This document shows positions 11,445 to 21,424 of a stretch of DNA of 64,000 nt, in pieces (the first letter of the stretch is position 1; each line of letters starts with the position of its first letter). Position numbers and translations under genes: made by a program. Below the pieces are notes generated by a model. It ran no database searches, was not told where the DNA came from, and saw nothing but the letters and a program-made list of their open reading frames with translations. This DNA comes from Oscarella lobularis (Eukaryota; Porifera; Homoscleromorpha; Homosclerophorida; Oscarellidae): the NCBI RefSeq assembly GCF_947507565.1, contig NC_089175.1, positions 5,197,733 through 5,261,732 on the forward strand. Reading direction: 5' to 3'.

Positions 11445-12647
11445 CTACTCGTCCGAAGGTGACGATTTTTTAGACGATTGTAGCTTATACCAAGGTTTTT
11501 CACCTATTTTGCTACTGACTTTGCGTATTTTCTCCGTTTCTGTCAGTCCCAATGACGTCGACGGCAAAACAGAGTGGGAAAATTCGATATTGTCATGGTT
11601 TTCTTCAGTTGTTTTGCACGCGTCCGCTTCAGGTACATTGGCACCAACCGGAGAAATGTCTTTAGCTACATCCTCTATCCAATCGTCGTCAATTTCAATG
11701 GTTTGAAGTTCTTTAAGTTCTCCGTCTTCAGGAAGAGCCTCTAGCTCTACCGAATCTATTTTAATGTTACTGTAGTACTTGTTGTTTCGCTTTAGAAACA
11801 CAAGTGCTGCATAAACTCGATCTCGTCGAACGCGAAATTCCATGACATTCCCGGAATTTCGCTTTCGACGTACAACTACTGTACCCAAGTTGCTCGCAGT
11901 TCGAGGCAGGCTGTTAACAACGGATTGCACGTCTTGTGGCAAATTTAGAACGTGACCGCTGTAGCCATACTGCCTTCCAGACGGCAACCTGAATACGTTC
12001 ATCATAGGAGCTATTTGCGCTATGAGCTACAGTAGATAAATCCCTAAGCAGCGGTGGAACGCTGCCAGGATTCATATTATTTTCTGAGGTAAGAAGGCCC
12101 GCTTGATCACTTCCGTGATCAGTAGAGCACTGCCAGCACATCTTGGTGTTAGCCTTCATTCGCAATGTAGGCCAAGATTCATCGCAAGATGTGCATGTTT
12201 TAAATTCTAATTTTGACATTACTTTAGTCGAGGCAATTTTGTCCAAACTCTTCAAACTCAGACGGAGCTTTTGCTTCCAAAAAGGCACGTGGTTTTCTAA
12301 TTTTGGCTTTCGCTAGCCAAATTTTTCTTTTTCGTTGCGTTTCCTTTTGCTTCAACTTCAGAGGCGCGTTTCTTTTCGCGAGAATTTTTCATACACGCCG
12401 CGTTATTGCCATTGCGACGCTCTCTTTCGTCTGCAGTTTCGCGTTGTATCGCTTCGGAATGACGCAAAGTATCACATCTGCGCCTCTTGCTTCGCTCCGA
12501 CGCGCTTTCCATAGCTCTCTTTTCCTTATGCCTCTGCCGATCGTGCTTCTTAGCATTTTCGGTTTCTTTTTTAGAGCGTTTAGAACGATATCGGTGCATC
12601 TTTTCGCGATGTAGTCGCCTTTTTCTTGACGACGGCGATTCCACCAC
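11445..12647 (-). pseudogene. Helitron B N-terminal region (basic leader, zinc finger, DUF6570-like)
   Basis: The 5' coding part of Helitron B. The start at 12647 opens a Lys/Arg-rich leader (REKMHRYRSKRSKKETENA). After a frame change the block 11914-12288 has a zinc-finger-like CTSCDESWPTL with CWQCS. The frame from 12005 to 11445 carries a DUF6570-like domain (HVLNLPQDVQSVVNSLP, YAALVFLKRNNKYYS) and an acidic tail. This order is typical of animal Helitrons. Separated from the Rep block by about 230 bp of broken sequence. Confidence 0.8.
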
Positions 12648-12889
12648 GGTAGGATCTATTTACCTCTTAAGGGGCCCAGGTACTTTTTACATTGCTGCTG
12701 CCTACATCTGAAAGCTTAGATGCATCAACCGACTCAAGGTGAATCGGGCGCAAGGCGATATTGTCCCGTCGCTGACAAACGGGCGCATCAGCTCTTTTTC
12801 ACTAAAAAAAGAACTTACTTGGGAATCGCTTGAGGAGAAGACGCTCATTGTCTTTGCAATTGCAAATCCAAATGAATGAATGTACGTCT

Positions 12890-13076
12890 TATTGTTACGT
12901 CATTCCTTATGTACAGTATCATCCCTGACAGTAGCTACGTCATCTTCCCCGCCCCTTTTCTATATGTAGTGACTCCCACGAGACTCCAGACTAGACTGAT
13001 TTATTATCTCTCCAACTACCAATTACCTATCCTCGCCTCCCGCTATCCCGGATTAGGCCTTACTACACTACTACGG
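12890..13076 (-). repeat. Possible 3' LTR of the adjacent gypsy element
   Basis: Directly downstream (minus strand) of the gypsy integrase stop. It reads TGTAGTAAGGCC near 13065 and ends GACGTAACA near 12890, with an AATAAA near 13000. TG...CA ends and a polyadenylation signal fit an LTR, but there is no second LTR copy in the window to compare. Confidence 0.35.
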
Positions 13077-13079
13077 CGC

Positions 13080-14104
13080 CTACGAGCTGTGTTCATCGCT
13101 GTCTGACGTATCATCCATAACGTAGTCTTCAAAACGCACCGGAAGTCGCGGGATCCGGCGTGGTCGTTCGAGCGGTTCGTCCTCCCTTTCGAGCATTTCT
13201 GGCGTAAGTAGGGGTGGTTGCTGGAGTTGAGCGTTGCCACGAGGCTGGGCTACAGGACTTGCGATCGGTTGCGGTTGCACGTTAACAGGTGGAATTGGTG
13301 TCGGTGCTACTGGACCCTCGATTGGTGGAGGTGTGTCGATTACAGGGACGCTCGGGACCCAGGATATGACGTCCGTTGTGGCATCTCCGAAGTCCGTACG
13401 GTGTGAGGTTTCGTTGCTCTTTCGTTCGCTCCGGTTCCTGGCTGTGGTTGTGATTGATTAGCTGTCGAGGGGGATGCGAGTGTTTGTCCGTTGTTTGCGG
13501 CGTCCGTCGCTGTCGTGCTGGATGTGTCATCGTCCGTCGCATCGTTGGGTTGATAGCACGGGCGTAAGCGGTCGTGATGTACCCATCTGCGTCGCCCTCC
13601 TTTGCGTGAATGTTGAATTTGGTAAACGTCATTCTCTCCCTGCTTTCGCAGGATTTTAAATGGGCCGTCCCACACCGAAAGTAACTTGTAGGCTTTTCCC
13701 CGAAGTCGGCCTGGATCATGCAGATAGACGAGGTCGCCGGGCGAGTACAAACGTACGTGGGGTGTCACGCCCTGACGTTGACGCTCCTGGGCCGCCGACA
13801 AATTGGCATCCACTAACTCTCGCGCTCTAACGATCTCCGTGGACAACCGTCGAAGATACTCTGACGTATCCGTTGGCGGCGGGGCGCGCGACTGCACGCG
13901 GCGTCGGTTGATAGTCGAGGTTTCCTGCCGTATAGAAGCTCAAAGGAGGATGCTCCTGTCGAGGTTTGCCTTGAAACGCGGTAAGCGTGGAGCGCTGACG
14001 GTAGCCACAGATCCCAGTCAAGAGGGCGATCCCCGCAGTACTTCCTGAGGATGTCGAGGAGGGAGCGGTTAAACCTTTCGACCAGGCCATCGCCTTGTGG
14101 ATGG
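13080..14104 (-). pseudogene. Ty3/gypsy integrase C-terminal half
   Basis: Minus-strand integrase fragment. It begins abruptly with HPQGDGLVERFNRSLLD (third catalytic acidic residue E of the D,D,E core) at about 14050-14100, continues WLPSALHAYR and FELLYGRKP, and changes frame near 13860 into YSPGDLVYLHDP and VWDGPFKIL (GPF-type C-terminal domain). It ends in a polar tail with PVRFEDYV, stop near 13080. The 5' side is cut exactly where the TTGTCACGCTCTGACGTCAC repeat begins. Upstream pol domains are missing, so it is inactive. Confidence 0.9.
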
Positions 14105-14640
14105 TTGTCACGCTCTGACGTCACAATCAAAAGTATCCACTCATGTGGGTGGGCACGGTGAACACCGGGCCATCATTTTCTAGTCTTAGGTCCGAAAGTG
14201 TCTGTCTGTCTGTCTGTATGTATGTACGTCTGTTCGTCACGCTCGGTATTGTGACGTCACTTAGGAAAACACTTACTTTTTAAAGCGCATGAGCAACATG
14301 GTGTCTGAAACGGTGATCCGAAAAAGGCGATTTACGGCGCAAGCAAGACATTTTTTCTTTCAAAGACAGAAAACATGAATAGGAAACCTTATTTCAAACT
14401 TCTCGGTGCCATTTTTTTATATTCACGCCTAGAAGTCCAGTTTTTGATTGTCACGCTCTGACGTCACAATTATAAGCGTACCTCCGCGTATATAACTGTG
14501 ACGAGTAACTGCGAGACAAAAAGCACACGGAACATCAATGGACCGATCGCTATCCTCGATCACGATCGCTCTTTGAAAAGAGCGAGCAAAGAGTGGGATC
14601 AATCGAACATCAGCTCACTCGATCGCCGCCTCACTGTAGC
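14105..14640. repeat. Dispersed repeat, two direct copies of a 23-bp end motif
   Basis: TTGTCACGCTCTGACGTCAC begins at 14105 and again, same orientation, at 14448. Between them lie a (TCTG)n run (14196-14222) and AT-rich sequence. After the second copy comes a GATC-rich block (14543-14630) like that at 3508-3595. The first copy abuts the broken gypsy integrase, so it marks an insertion or recombination point. Confidence 0.55.
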
Positions 14641-14872
14641 TGTTTAGAAACACTGTGCCTTGCTTGCAGCTATGCATACAGTGAAACCTACTATTGGGTT
14701 ACCTGACTTAAATGGTCACCTACTTTATCCGGCCATTTTTGCTTGGTCCCGGCTAAACGCAACATTGAGTACAGCCATTTTTTTCTGGATAATACGGCCA
14801 CCTGTTCATTACATATAGCGGCCACCAAATTTGAACCAAACCCTTGCCTGAAGTCCTCTTTATTACGGCCAT
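14641..14872. other. No supported gene
   Basis: AT-rich spacer with repeated CGGCCA(T/C) words (GGCCATTTTT, CGGCCACC) but no coding signal I can support. Confidence 0.4.
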
Positions 14873-15230
14873 CTAGTCATCTCTACCAATCAAACTAGGA
14901 AATTTCTCTACAAAATCCTTTCTTCCGATGAATTTGTAGAGGCATGGCACTTCGAGTCCAAGTCCACGTCCACGGTTTACCCTTTGACTGACGATTTTAC
15001 ACTCAATTGAGTTCCTTTCGTACTGTAGAACGTAATAGGCAGTTTGCCTAATTTGTCGAGGAAGGTGTTCAACCACGATCCCATCTTTCTTCACTGCCAC
15101 TGCATCTCAATCGTACACATTGCCTGGCTCTATGTGTACCTGCAGAATTTCTCCTAAATCCGGTGTCCATTCAGCTAAATAAGCATGATGACCTCGAACA
15201 AACGAACGCAACTGAAAGACACGTGGCTGT
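14873..15230 (-). pseudogene. HIRAN-like domain remnant
   Basis: Minus-strand remnant of a HIRAN-like domain (a DNA-end-binding fold known from HLTF/Rad5-type proteins; free-standing forms are common in sponges and cnidarians). The frame gives YLAEWTPDLGEILQVHIEP, then an in-frame TGA near 15110, then DAVAVKKDGIVVEHLPRQ and GLGLEVPCLYKF (14930-15090). Only this domain is present. A second, unlinked half of the same kind of domain sits at 32330-32575. Confidence 0.55.
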
Positions 15231-15269
15231 TCCTTCATTACAGGTAAGCGCGCTAACGCTCGATCCGAA

Positions 15270-15500
15270 ATGTCGAAAGGAAAGCGACAAGAGCTTACCC
15301 TCAAGCAACGAGTAGAAGTCATCGAGTACGCCCAAAGGAACCCAGAAACTGGCTCCCGGAAGATCGCGGAGGTATTCAAGTGAGGGCGTACGCAAATACA
15401 GTCAATTCTCAAGGAAAGGAAACCAAGTGATTTTGAAGCCAACGCTCGCCTCGATCGAAAACGACGCCGCGAAGGTAGCATGAACGATGTTAATGAATCA
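15270..15500 (+). pseudogene. Pogo/Tigger (CENP-B-like) transposase N-terminal fragment
   Basis: From an ATG at 15270 the plus strand reads MSKGKRQELTLKQRVEVIEY, then SRKIAEVFK, an in-frame TGA, and GRTQIQSILKERKPSDFEA with a basic stretch RKRRR. This is the psq-type helix-turn-helix at the N-terminus of CENP-B/pogo transposases. The frame ends in a polypyrimidine-rich tract near 15500; no second HTH or DDE domain follows. Confidence 0.75.
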
Positions 15501-15523
15501 GCTTTCTTTTCCTCTTCCTTCTT

Positions 15524-15943
15524 CTATTCCTCCTCCTTCTTTTTTTCCTCCTCCTCCTCCTTATTTTCCTTCTTCGGTGGCTCCATTTGCTTGCGCCGGC
15601 CACCGCCCCGAATGACGTTGAGGGCGGCGGCCAGCATTTCTTCACCTCCGCCGCTCGGGCGGAGGAACCGCCATGGTGCGATCACTACTTCGAGTGATCC
15701 ACCAAGGCCGCTGGATCGCATAACGAAGTCACTAAAGAAGAAATAAAGTATTAAATTAATTCTTTCGCGAGTGATCGCGAAGTCTTACTTCTCGGGGCGA
15801 CGACGCCGACCGCGACCGCTTCCGCGGCGATTGCGACCACGTCGACCTTGGCCACGGCCAGGGCCGCAACCGCGGTCGACGTTGTCTTTGCCGCTACCGC
15901 GGGCACGACCGGCGCCGTCCGTTCCTTTTTCAGCTGCCGACAT
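15524..15943 (-). CDS. Two-exon basic Gly/Arg-rich small protein
   Basis: Exon 1 runs 15943-15789 and exon 2 15731-15524. The 57-bp intron (15732-15788) has GTAAGA and TTCTTTAG ends, and the phases match exactly, giving 119 residues. The N-terminal third is Gly/Arg-rich (GRGQGRRGRNRRGSGRGRRR), the middle is hydrophobic with LEVVIAPWRFLRP and ALNVIRGGGRRK, and the C-terminus is a Lys/Glu run that ends in TAG. The composition suggests RNA binding, but I recognise no family. The Glu/Lys tail coincides with a CCT/CTT-rich tract, which weakens the case slightly. Confidence 0.5.
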
Positions 15944-16082
15944 TGTTTCGCGCTTTCTGAAAATAGATATCTATGTGTGACGTAATAATGAAAAGTGTAA
16001 GCACGTGTTTTATTTATTTATTTAAAACGGTAACAGCGGTGGGAGGCTCCTCACGATGGCTATCCAGGCAATCATTATCTAG

Positions 16083-16569
16083 TTACGTTTTCAAAATGAC
16101 GAGGAAGGGGCTCCCCAATTTAAACATAAAGTTTCAATTAAATCCAACTCATAGTTTAGGAGGTAGACTGGGATATTCTCAACTAGAAGTTGTCAGGAAT
16201 TTGGTTTACTTGACATAACATAGGTCCATGTAGCGCCGATTTTCTCCTTGACAGCTACTGATACAAACCTAATTACTTTTTCAAAATGAGGCGGAGGGGC
16301 ACCCCAAACAATGTTTTAATTAAATCCAACTAGTCGTTCAGGAGGTTGAAAGGGATATTCTCAACTTCAACTTGTCAGGAATTCTCTTTCTTGTAAATCA
16401 CATGGGTCCTTTAAGTGCCGATTTTCTTCTAGGCATTTCCTGATACAAACTCAACTACCTTTTCAAAATGAGAGGGAGTGGCGCCCCAAACTTAACATTA
16501 AGTTCCAATTAAATCCAAAGAGTCGTTTGGGAGGAAGACAGGAAAATTCTCAACTCCAACTTGTCAGGA
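16083..16569 (+). repeat. Satellite monomers (plus orientation), about 2.6 units
   Basis: Same approximately 190-bp unit as the large array at 36.9-40.5 kb: GATTTTCTCCT(A/T)GACAG, CAAAATGAGG, AAGTTTCAATTAAATCCAA, GATATTCTCAACT, CTTGTCAGGA. The last unit stops exactly after TTGTCAGGA at 16569, where gypsy gag begins. Confidence 0.95.
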
Positions 16570-17640
16570 TACAACTCGAAATTCCGTGACTTGCTGTCAA
16601 AGCTACAAAACGTTCAACCGGATCCCTATCCGCGACGAGCTTTGGTCCTCTACTTCGTCGACGGACTCCGCACTGAATTTCAAACGGAAGTAGAACGCGA
16701 TGCGCCGATTACACGGACGGCAACCTATCGAAGTGCCGAAAAAGCAAAAAGGGTTTGGAGGAGACAGATGTTTCCCAGACTTTCGGCAGGTGTCTATGCT
16801 GTCACCTCTGAAAAGCCCACTGAAGACACCGGTGAACCACCCGCAAAGAAGCCAGCTAGGGACGATGACCCCTTGGTAAAAGAACTGAAAGATCTAGTTG
16901 GCCGAAACGCAGAGATGATCGCAATAACCAGAAGACAATAGAACTAGTCTTGGAACAACAGAAAAATCAGACCCAAGCGGCCGAGAAACCGATGGCTCAA
17001 ACCGGCTTTGGCAAAGGAAAGACTAACTTTTTGGAGGAAGCTGTTACTATTGCAAGAAGCAAGGACATCGCATGTCCGCATGTTTCAAGAGAAAAGCGGA
17101 CATGAGACGGAATTCCACAAGTGGGCAACCGCAAGAATTTACACGATCAAAGCCACAAGAGCACGGACCTTCGACCGGAAGGACTATAAACGTGGTCCGA
17201 GGTCCGTGTGGCACGGCAGAAAGAGAAAACGGGTTGCATTTCTGCGAATTGACGATCGAGGGAATTGAAGCCCTCACTTGTATCCTTGAGGGATCGGTTG
17301 CATCTATCATATCTGATCTCTTCGCTGGACGAGCGGGAAAACTCTCTCGCAAACCAAAGAAATCTGACTGCAGCTAACGGAGGCAATCTTCCTGTATTGG
17401 GAAGCCTTTCGTTGAAGCTAGCACTCGGGGACTTTGACTTTTCAATACACCTTTGAAGTCGTCAAGGACTTCCAACCGACGGTGCTGCTGGGTGACGATT
17501 TCTTACGCCATTTCAAAGTCGTGCTTGACTACAAACATGGCAGTGTGGTGCTTACGCTGGCACCAGGAAAGAAAGTGCGACTACGCTTATGCTATTCCTC
17601 GATGACGAAGGATTAGTAAGAGCAGACGCAGGACTATTGA
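16570..17640 (+). pseudogene. Ty3/gypsy gag C-terminus and aspartic protease fragment
   Basis: Immediately after satellite, the plus strand reads gag: YNSKFRDLLSKLQ, YFVDGLRTEFQTE, then a Lys/Pro-rich stretch to about 16940. After frame changes a retroviral-type aspartic protease region follows: an N-terminal part near 17240-17370 (CELTIEG, GLHFCE) in which the catalytic DTG is not clean, and the C-terminal FEVVKDFQPTVLLGDDFLRH at 17450-17520. The preceding gag residues, ending in SQETISEY, are on the minus strand at 23206, again bordered by satellite. RT and integrase are absent. Confidence 0.8.
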
Positions 17641-17736
17641 GGATTGAAGATGTCCTTTGCTAACCGAAAGGAAAGCCAGGCTCTCTTGGGCAGTAGAAAG
17701 GCGCCATTGGACCGAGGCCCAATGGTCTGTCATGAA

Positions 17737-17868
17737 AAAAGTGGTCCCCCCGAAAAAGTGGTCCGGGGCCACTTTATAGCATGAAAAGTGGCCCCGGACC
17801 ACTTTTTATGGCAGAAAAGTGGTCCGGGGCCACTTTTTCTAACATAAAAAGTGGTCCGGGGGCCGAAA
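17737..17868. repeat. Palindromic GTGGTCCGGGGCCAC repeat cluster
   Basis: Four to five units of about 31 bp, each built on the near-palindrome AAAGTGGTCCGGGGCCACTT, linked by TATAGCAT-type spacers. Adjacent units are reverse complements, so long hairpins can form. Related clusters occur at 17995-18130 and 21330-21420. Confidence 0.85.
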
Positions 17869-17994
17869 AAGAGGTCCTACCTCAATTACGACCAGCTTCT
17901 TGAGCCATAGTCATTATACCTCATTGCGACGAGTTCTTCAGCACCAATGTCATTCTTGAAAGCATCTAAGACACCATGCACGCAATAATTAGGT

Positions 17995-18140
17995 CCCGGA
18001 CCACTTTTTATGGTACAGTGTAGAAAAAGTAGTCCTCCGGACCCATTTTTATGCTATAAAAAGTAGTCCCCCGGCCAATTTTTATGCTATAAAAAGTAGT
18101 CCCCAGCGCCAATTTTTATGCTAGACAAAGTAGTCTTGGA
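17995..18140. repeat. Degenerate GTAGTCC(C)C repeat cluster
   Basis: Four tandem units of about 37 bp (TATGCTATAAAAAGTAGTCC then CCGGCCAATTTT), a diverged form of the palindromic repeat at 17737. Confidence 0.8.
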
Positions 18141-18273
18141 CGCCTTTCCATTTCTTTTTTAATCATGGCACATCTAGATTAAATGTAACTGATACCATTA
18201 CGTAAAGCCAACTAAACGTCCCATTAGCATCATTATCAATCGCGAGATTCCGTCTCGTTCAACACAAAACTAG

Positions 18274-21084
18274 TTATTTAGCGCAATTTTCGCAAAACCA
18301 CGGCAAGCGCTTCGACCTTTTTAGGCTTACTCCCACGCAATCCATGTGGTACCACTGTTGGCACGTTTGGCACAGAGTCATTGGCTTGCCCGTGTCGGTT
18401 CGGTGGCAGGTGCAGTACAGTTCGTACGTTGTCACGCGCAGACACTTCTTCCTTCTTTGCGTGTCTTTGACCACAGGAAACGGCATGGGACATAAATTTG
18501 TAAAGCACGATGCTATATGACTTCTCAACGATAATTGATCGTACGTGCAGGACGTCGGGTCGTCTCCGTGGCAGATAGACGTCGCAAAGGCCAATGAGAA
18601 AGACCGCAGTCATTCGCTCCTCTTTGCCTCTGGACATTCATTATTTCCACCTGCAACTTATTGCCACTGCAATTTAGCATTGCGGCGATGTGGTTGACGT
18701 CGGCGTTGCTAGGGTTTCCATGAAGGCCGTCGTACCAGCGTACGACTCCTTCCGAGCAATCCACATTCGAAACCGTGACCCAGTGGCATTCTCCAACGTG
18801 CAAGACTTGAACAAATGCAGACGAAGACGGCACGCAGTGATATCCGCTTCTCACTCGCTGTCGAAGGACGTCCTGCAGACCTTCCATGTGAGGAAAGGTC
18901 TGTTGAAGCAAGTTCTGAAACGCCGTCATCGTCTTGTCGTTGAGCCACTGTCTTCCTGTGGGTCTTTTCTCGTCGTCATTTAGCTTCAGTCCAAGAATAG
19001 CTCGCTCGGTGGCGTTCTCATCCGGTGATGGCGGAGATCCGTCAGTGGGCAGGACGATTGGATTGGCTACGGAGTCTCCAGGTTTCCCCTTTTCCTGTCT
19101 GGGTGAGCTCGACACATCTTGAAAACAAAAAGGTCAGAAACGTAAATGTAACACTAATTGGTGGTACACTACCGTCAGATTTGTCGTCACTTTCTGAAGA
19201 CGATAATATAATGCGCGACTTTACCTTCTAAAAGGAGCTAATGTTACGCGCAAGAAGTCAGCAATAGGATGCTTCTGTATACCCGTCTTTTTGCAACGCC
19301 GTGATTTTTTTCGCTGTCGCTGTCTTCGCTGTCGCTGTCTTCGCTGTCGCTGTCTTCGCTGTCGCTGTCTTTGCTGTCGCTGTCGTCAGCGGAAGGAACG
19401 TTCTTGAATAAAACAACTCTTGCAAAATGAAATATGAACTGCATATAGTGCATACCTCTTGTGTCCTTCTCACGTAGTATTTCATGAATGCTCCTTTCAC
19501 CTTTCTTTCCCGTCCGCTGTCACCTTCTACTACGTAGGTATTTTTGCCTACGCACCTCTGCACGACGTACGGCCCCAGAAATTTGTTTTGAAGTTTTCCG
19601 CCTCGTCGCTTTCTCCTCAGCACGTCCTTTACGAGCACCTCATCACCGACCGCAAAACCCGTAGGATTGACAAAGCGACGATCGAATGCTTCTTTCTGTT
19701 TCTGCTGCGCCGTCTCAATGTTTGCTTTGGCCTGCTCCCTGTCAACGCGACGCTTTTCCGCGATGACAGACGTGCACTCTTCGTCGTCGCGATCGTCAAA
19801 TGCCTACATTTAACAATAACTTAATAAACGAAGATCGCGCGTATTTTTGAAACACATTACTTGAGAAATGTCCAACAGGGATTCAAACTCCATCTGAAGG
19901 TCAGCAGGTGTTTTTGCAGGGCGGCCGTACATCAATTCGAACGGTGTGGTGAGGGTCGAGGCATGTTTTGCCGTGTTGTAAGCATACACCGCCATTGGTA
20001 CGCAGTTGTCCCACATATCCTTTTCGCCGTCGAGCATTTTCAAAATAGTGTTCTGCAGTGTCTGGTTGTATCGTTCCACCAACCCATTTCCCTGTTTGCA
20101 CAACGCGCATTATTGACATTGCAATCCCGCATTTCAGGTACTAACCTGAGGATGATACGGACTGGTAAAAATTCGTTCGATCTGGAGTGCTTCTGTCAAC
20201 TCCTTCATGAGAGAATTCCGAAACTCTGTGCCGTTGTCCGACACGAGAACGTGTGGTATGCCGAAGATCAAGAATATCTACATGCAGTCATAGGATGTGT
20301 ACGTATGTATCTATGTATCTATATCCATATAATATATTTATATAGCGCTTACCTTGTAAAGACACTTCGCGACCGTGTCCGCTTTTTTGTCTTTCACGGG
20401 TCGCGCTTGAGCAAATTTCGTGAAGTAATCGACGACTGTTAGGATGTACTTATTTCCCATTTTAGATGTTTCAGGAACTGTGACGAAGTCGATACCAACT
20501 TTATGCCACGGGAACTTTACGGAAACTGGATGTAGAGCAGGTTTTTCGATCTCTTGCTTCCGGTTGACCCTTTGGCACTTGTCACACGAGCGGACCTAAG
20601 ACAGGGTGGTATATAACAAGGTATAAAAAATGTAATGTCAAAAACCTACATAACTTTTGACGTCAGCAACAACGCCTTCCCAAGAGAAGCTCTCAGTAAT
20701 TTTGCACAGCGTTTTTTCAATCCCAAAGTGGCCAGCCATAGGATGGCTGTGACACGCCTCCAAAATTTTCTTCCGCTCGTCTTTTTCGAATATATAGCGC
20801 AATTCGACGTACTTAATGAATTAAACAACGTGACTAATCTTCAATAAATACATTTCAGTATCTCCTCTTACTCCAGACTTCTTTTTCTTATTGACGTACA
20901 ACACCCCGTCCCTTACAATGAATTTCGACGCTTTTCGTCGAATCGACCGTTTGACGCCGTAAGAGCAGCCAGCAGGATATTCTTTCCGGTGCAAATAGTT
21001 ATAGGCAGAGCAAACAAAGTCGATTTTGTCGTGCTGGGACTCATCGGAAGAGGACTCGGAAGAGGAAATGTCTAAATACGACAA
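18274..21084 (-). CDS. Ginger-like transposase: H2C2, DDE integrase, GPY/F, ULP1 protease, PHD
   Basis: Nine exons join in phase: 21084-20872, 20811-20650, 20595-20353, 20277-20146, 20091-19861, 19803-19456, 19402-19283, 19227-19173, 19117-18274. Introns are 53-75 bp with GT/AG ends. Exons 2-3 carry an HHCC zinc finger (CHSHPMAGHFG, SCDKCQR). The integrase triad is D in GIDFVTV (near 20490), D in VSDNGTEF (near 20240) and E in GLVERYNQ (near 20075), followed by GPYVVQR (GPY/F), a Ser/Asp/Glu repeat, a ULP1/C48 protease (HWVTV, WYDGL, GANDCGL) and a PHD finger (CTCHRTD, WYHMDC, WFCENC). One base is missing just after DCGL (near 18612); adding it makes the joined length an exact multiple of three, about 782 codons. 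The TTG at 21084 is probably not the true start; a 5' exon is unresolved. Spliced integrases with such extra domains are known from Ginger DNA transposons; the exact combination is inferred. Confidence 0.85.
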
Positions 21085-21324
21085 AAAGGGGCCAATTACG
21101 TTGCTTCATGGCTCATTTCCATCGGATCGACTCGTGCTCATTTGCATAAATAAGCGTGGGAAGGAAACCTTGCATCGAAGATGTTGTGTCGGACACGTAC
21201 GCGTTGTTTTCTTGTTGTTGGAGCGGATGCGCATGAGCAGTGCATTGGTACATTCGTCGATCTATTAGTGACGATCGACATCGCAAGAAAGACGTCGGTG
21301 GGTAAATGTATTATTATTGTAAGC
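21085..21324. other. 5' flank of the Ginger-like gene
   Basis: No gene. It should contain the missing first exon or promoter and one element end. A CGATCTATTAGTGACGATCG palindrome lies near 21258-21277. Confidence 0.35.
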
Positions 21325-21327
21325 TTT

Positions 21328-21420
21328 CGGTAGGCCGGACCACTTTTCGGTAGGCCGGACCACTTTTCTCAAGTAAGAAAAGTGGTCCGGGGGACCACTT
21401 TTCGGGGGACCACTTTTCTG
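21328..21420. repeat. Palindromic GTGGTCCGG repeat cluster
   Basis: Alternating GGCCGGACCACTTTTC and AAAAGTGGTCCGGGGGACC units, same family as 17737-17868. Its right edge (21420) is where the truncated Tc1 element begins. Confidence 0.85.
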
Positions 21421-21424
21421 GTGA

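Noticed and set aside
16083-16220. Short conserved peptide from GAGG...CAAAATGACGAGG (also at 39775)
   Set aside because: The apparent conservation is the satellite monomer itself.
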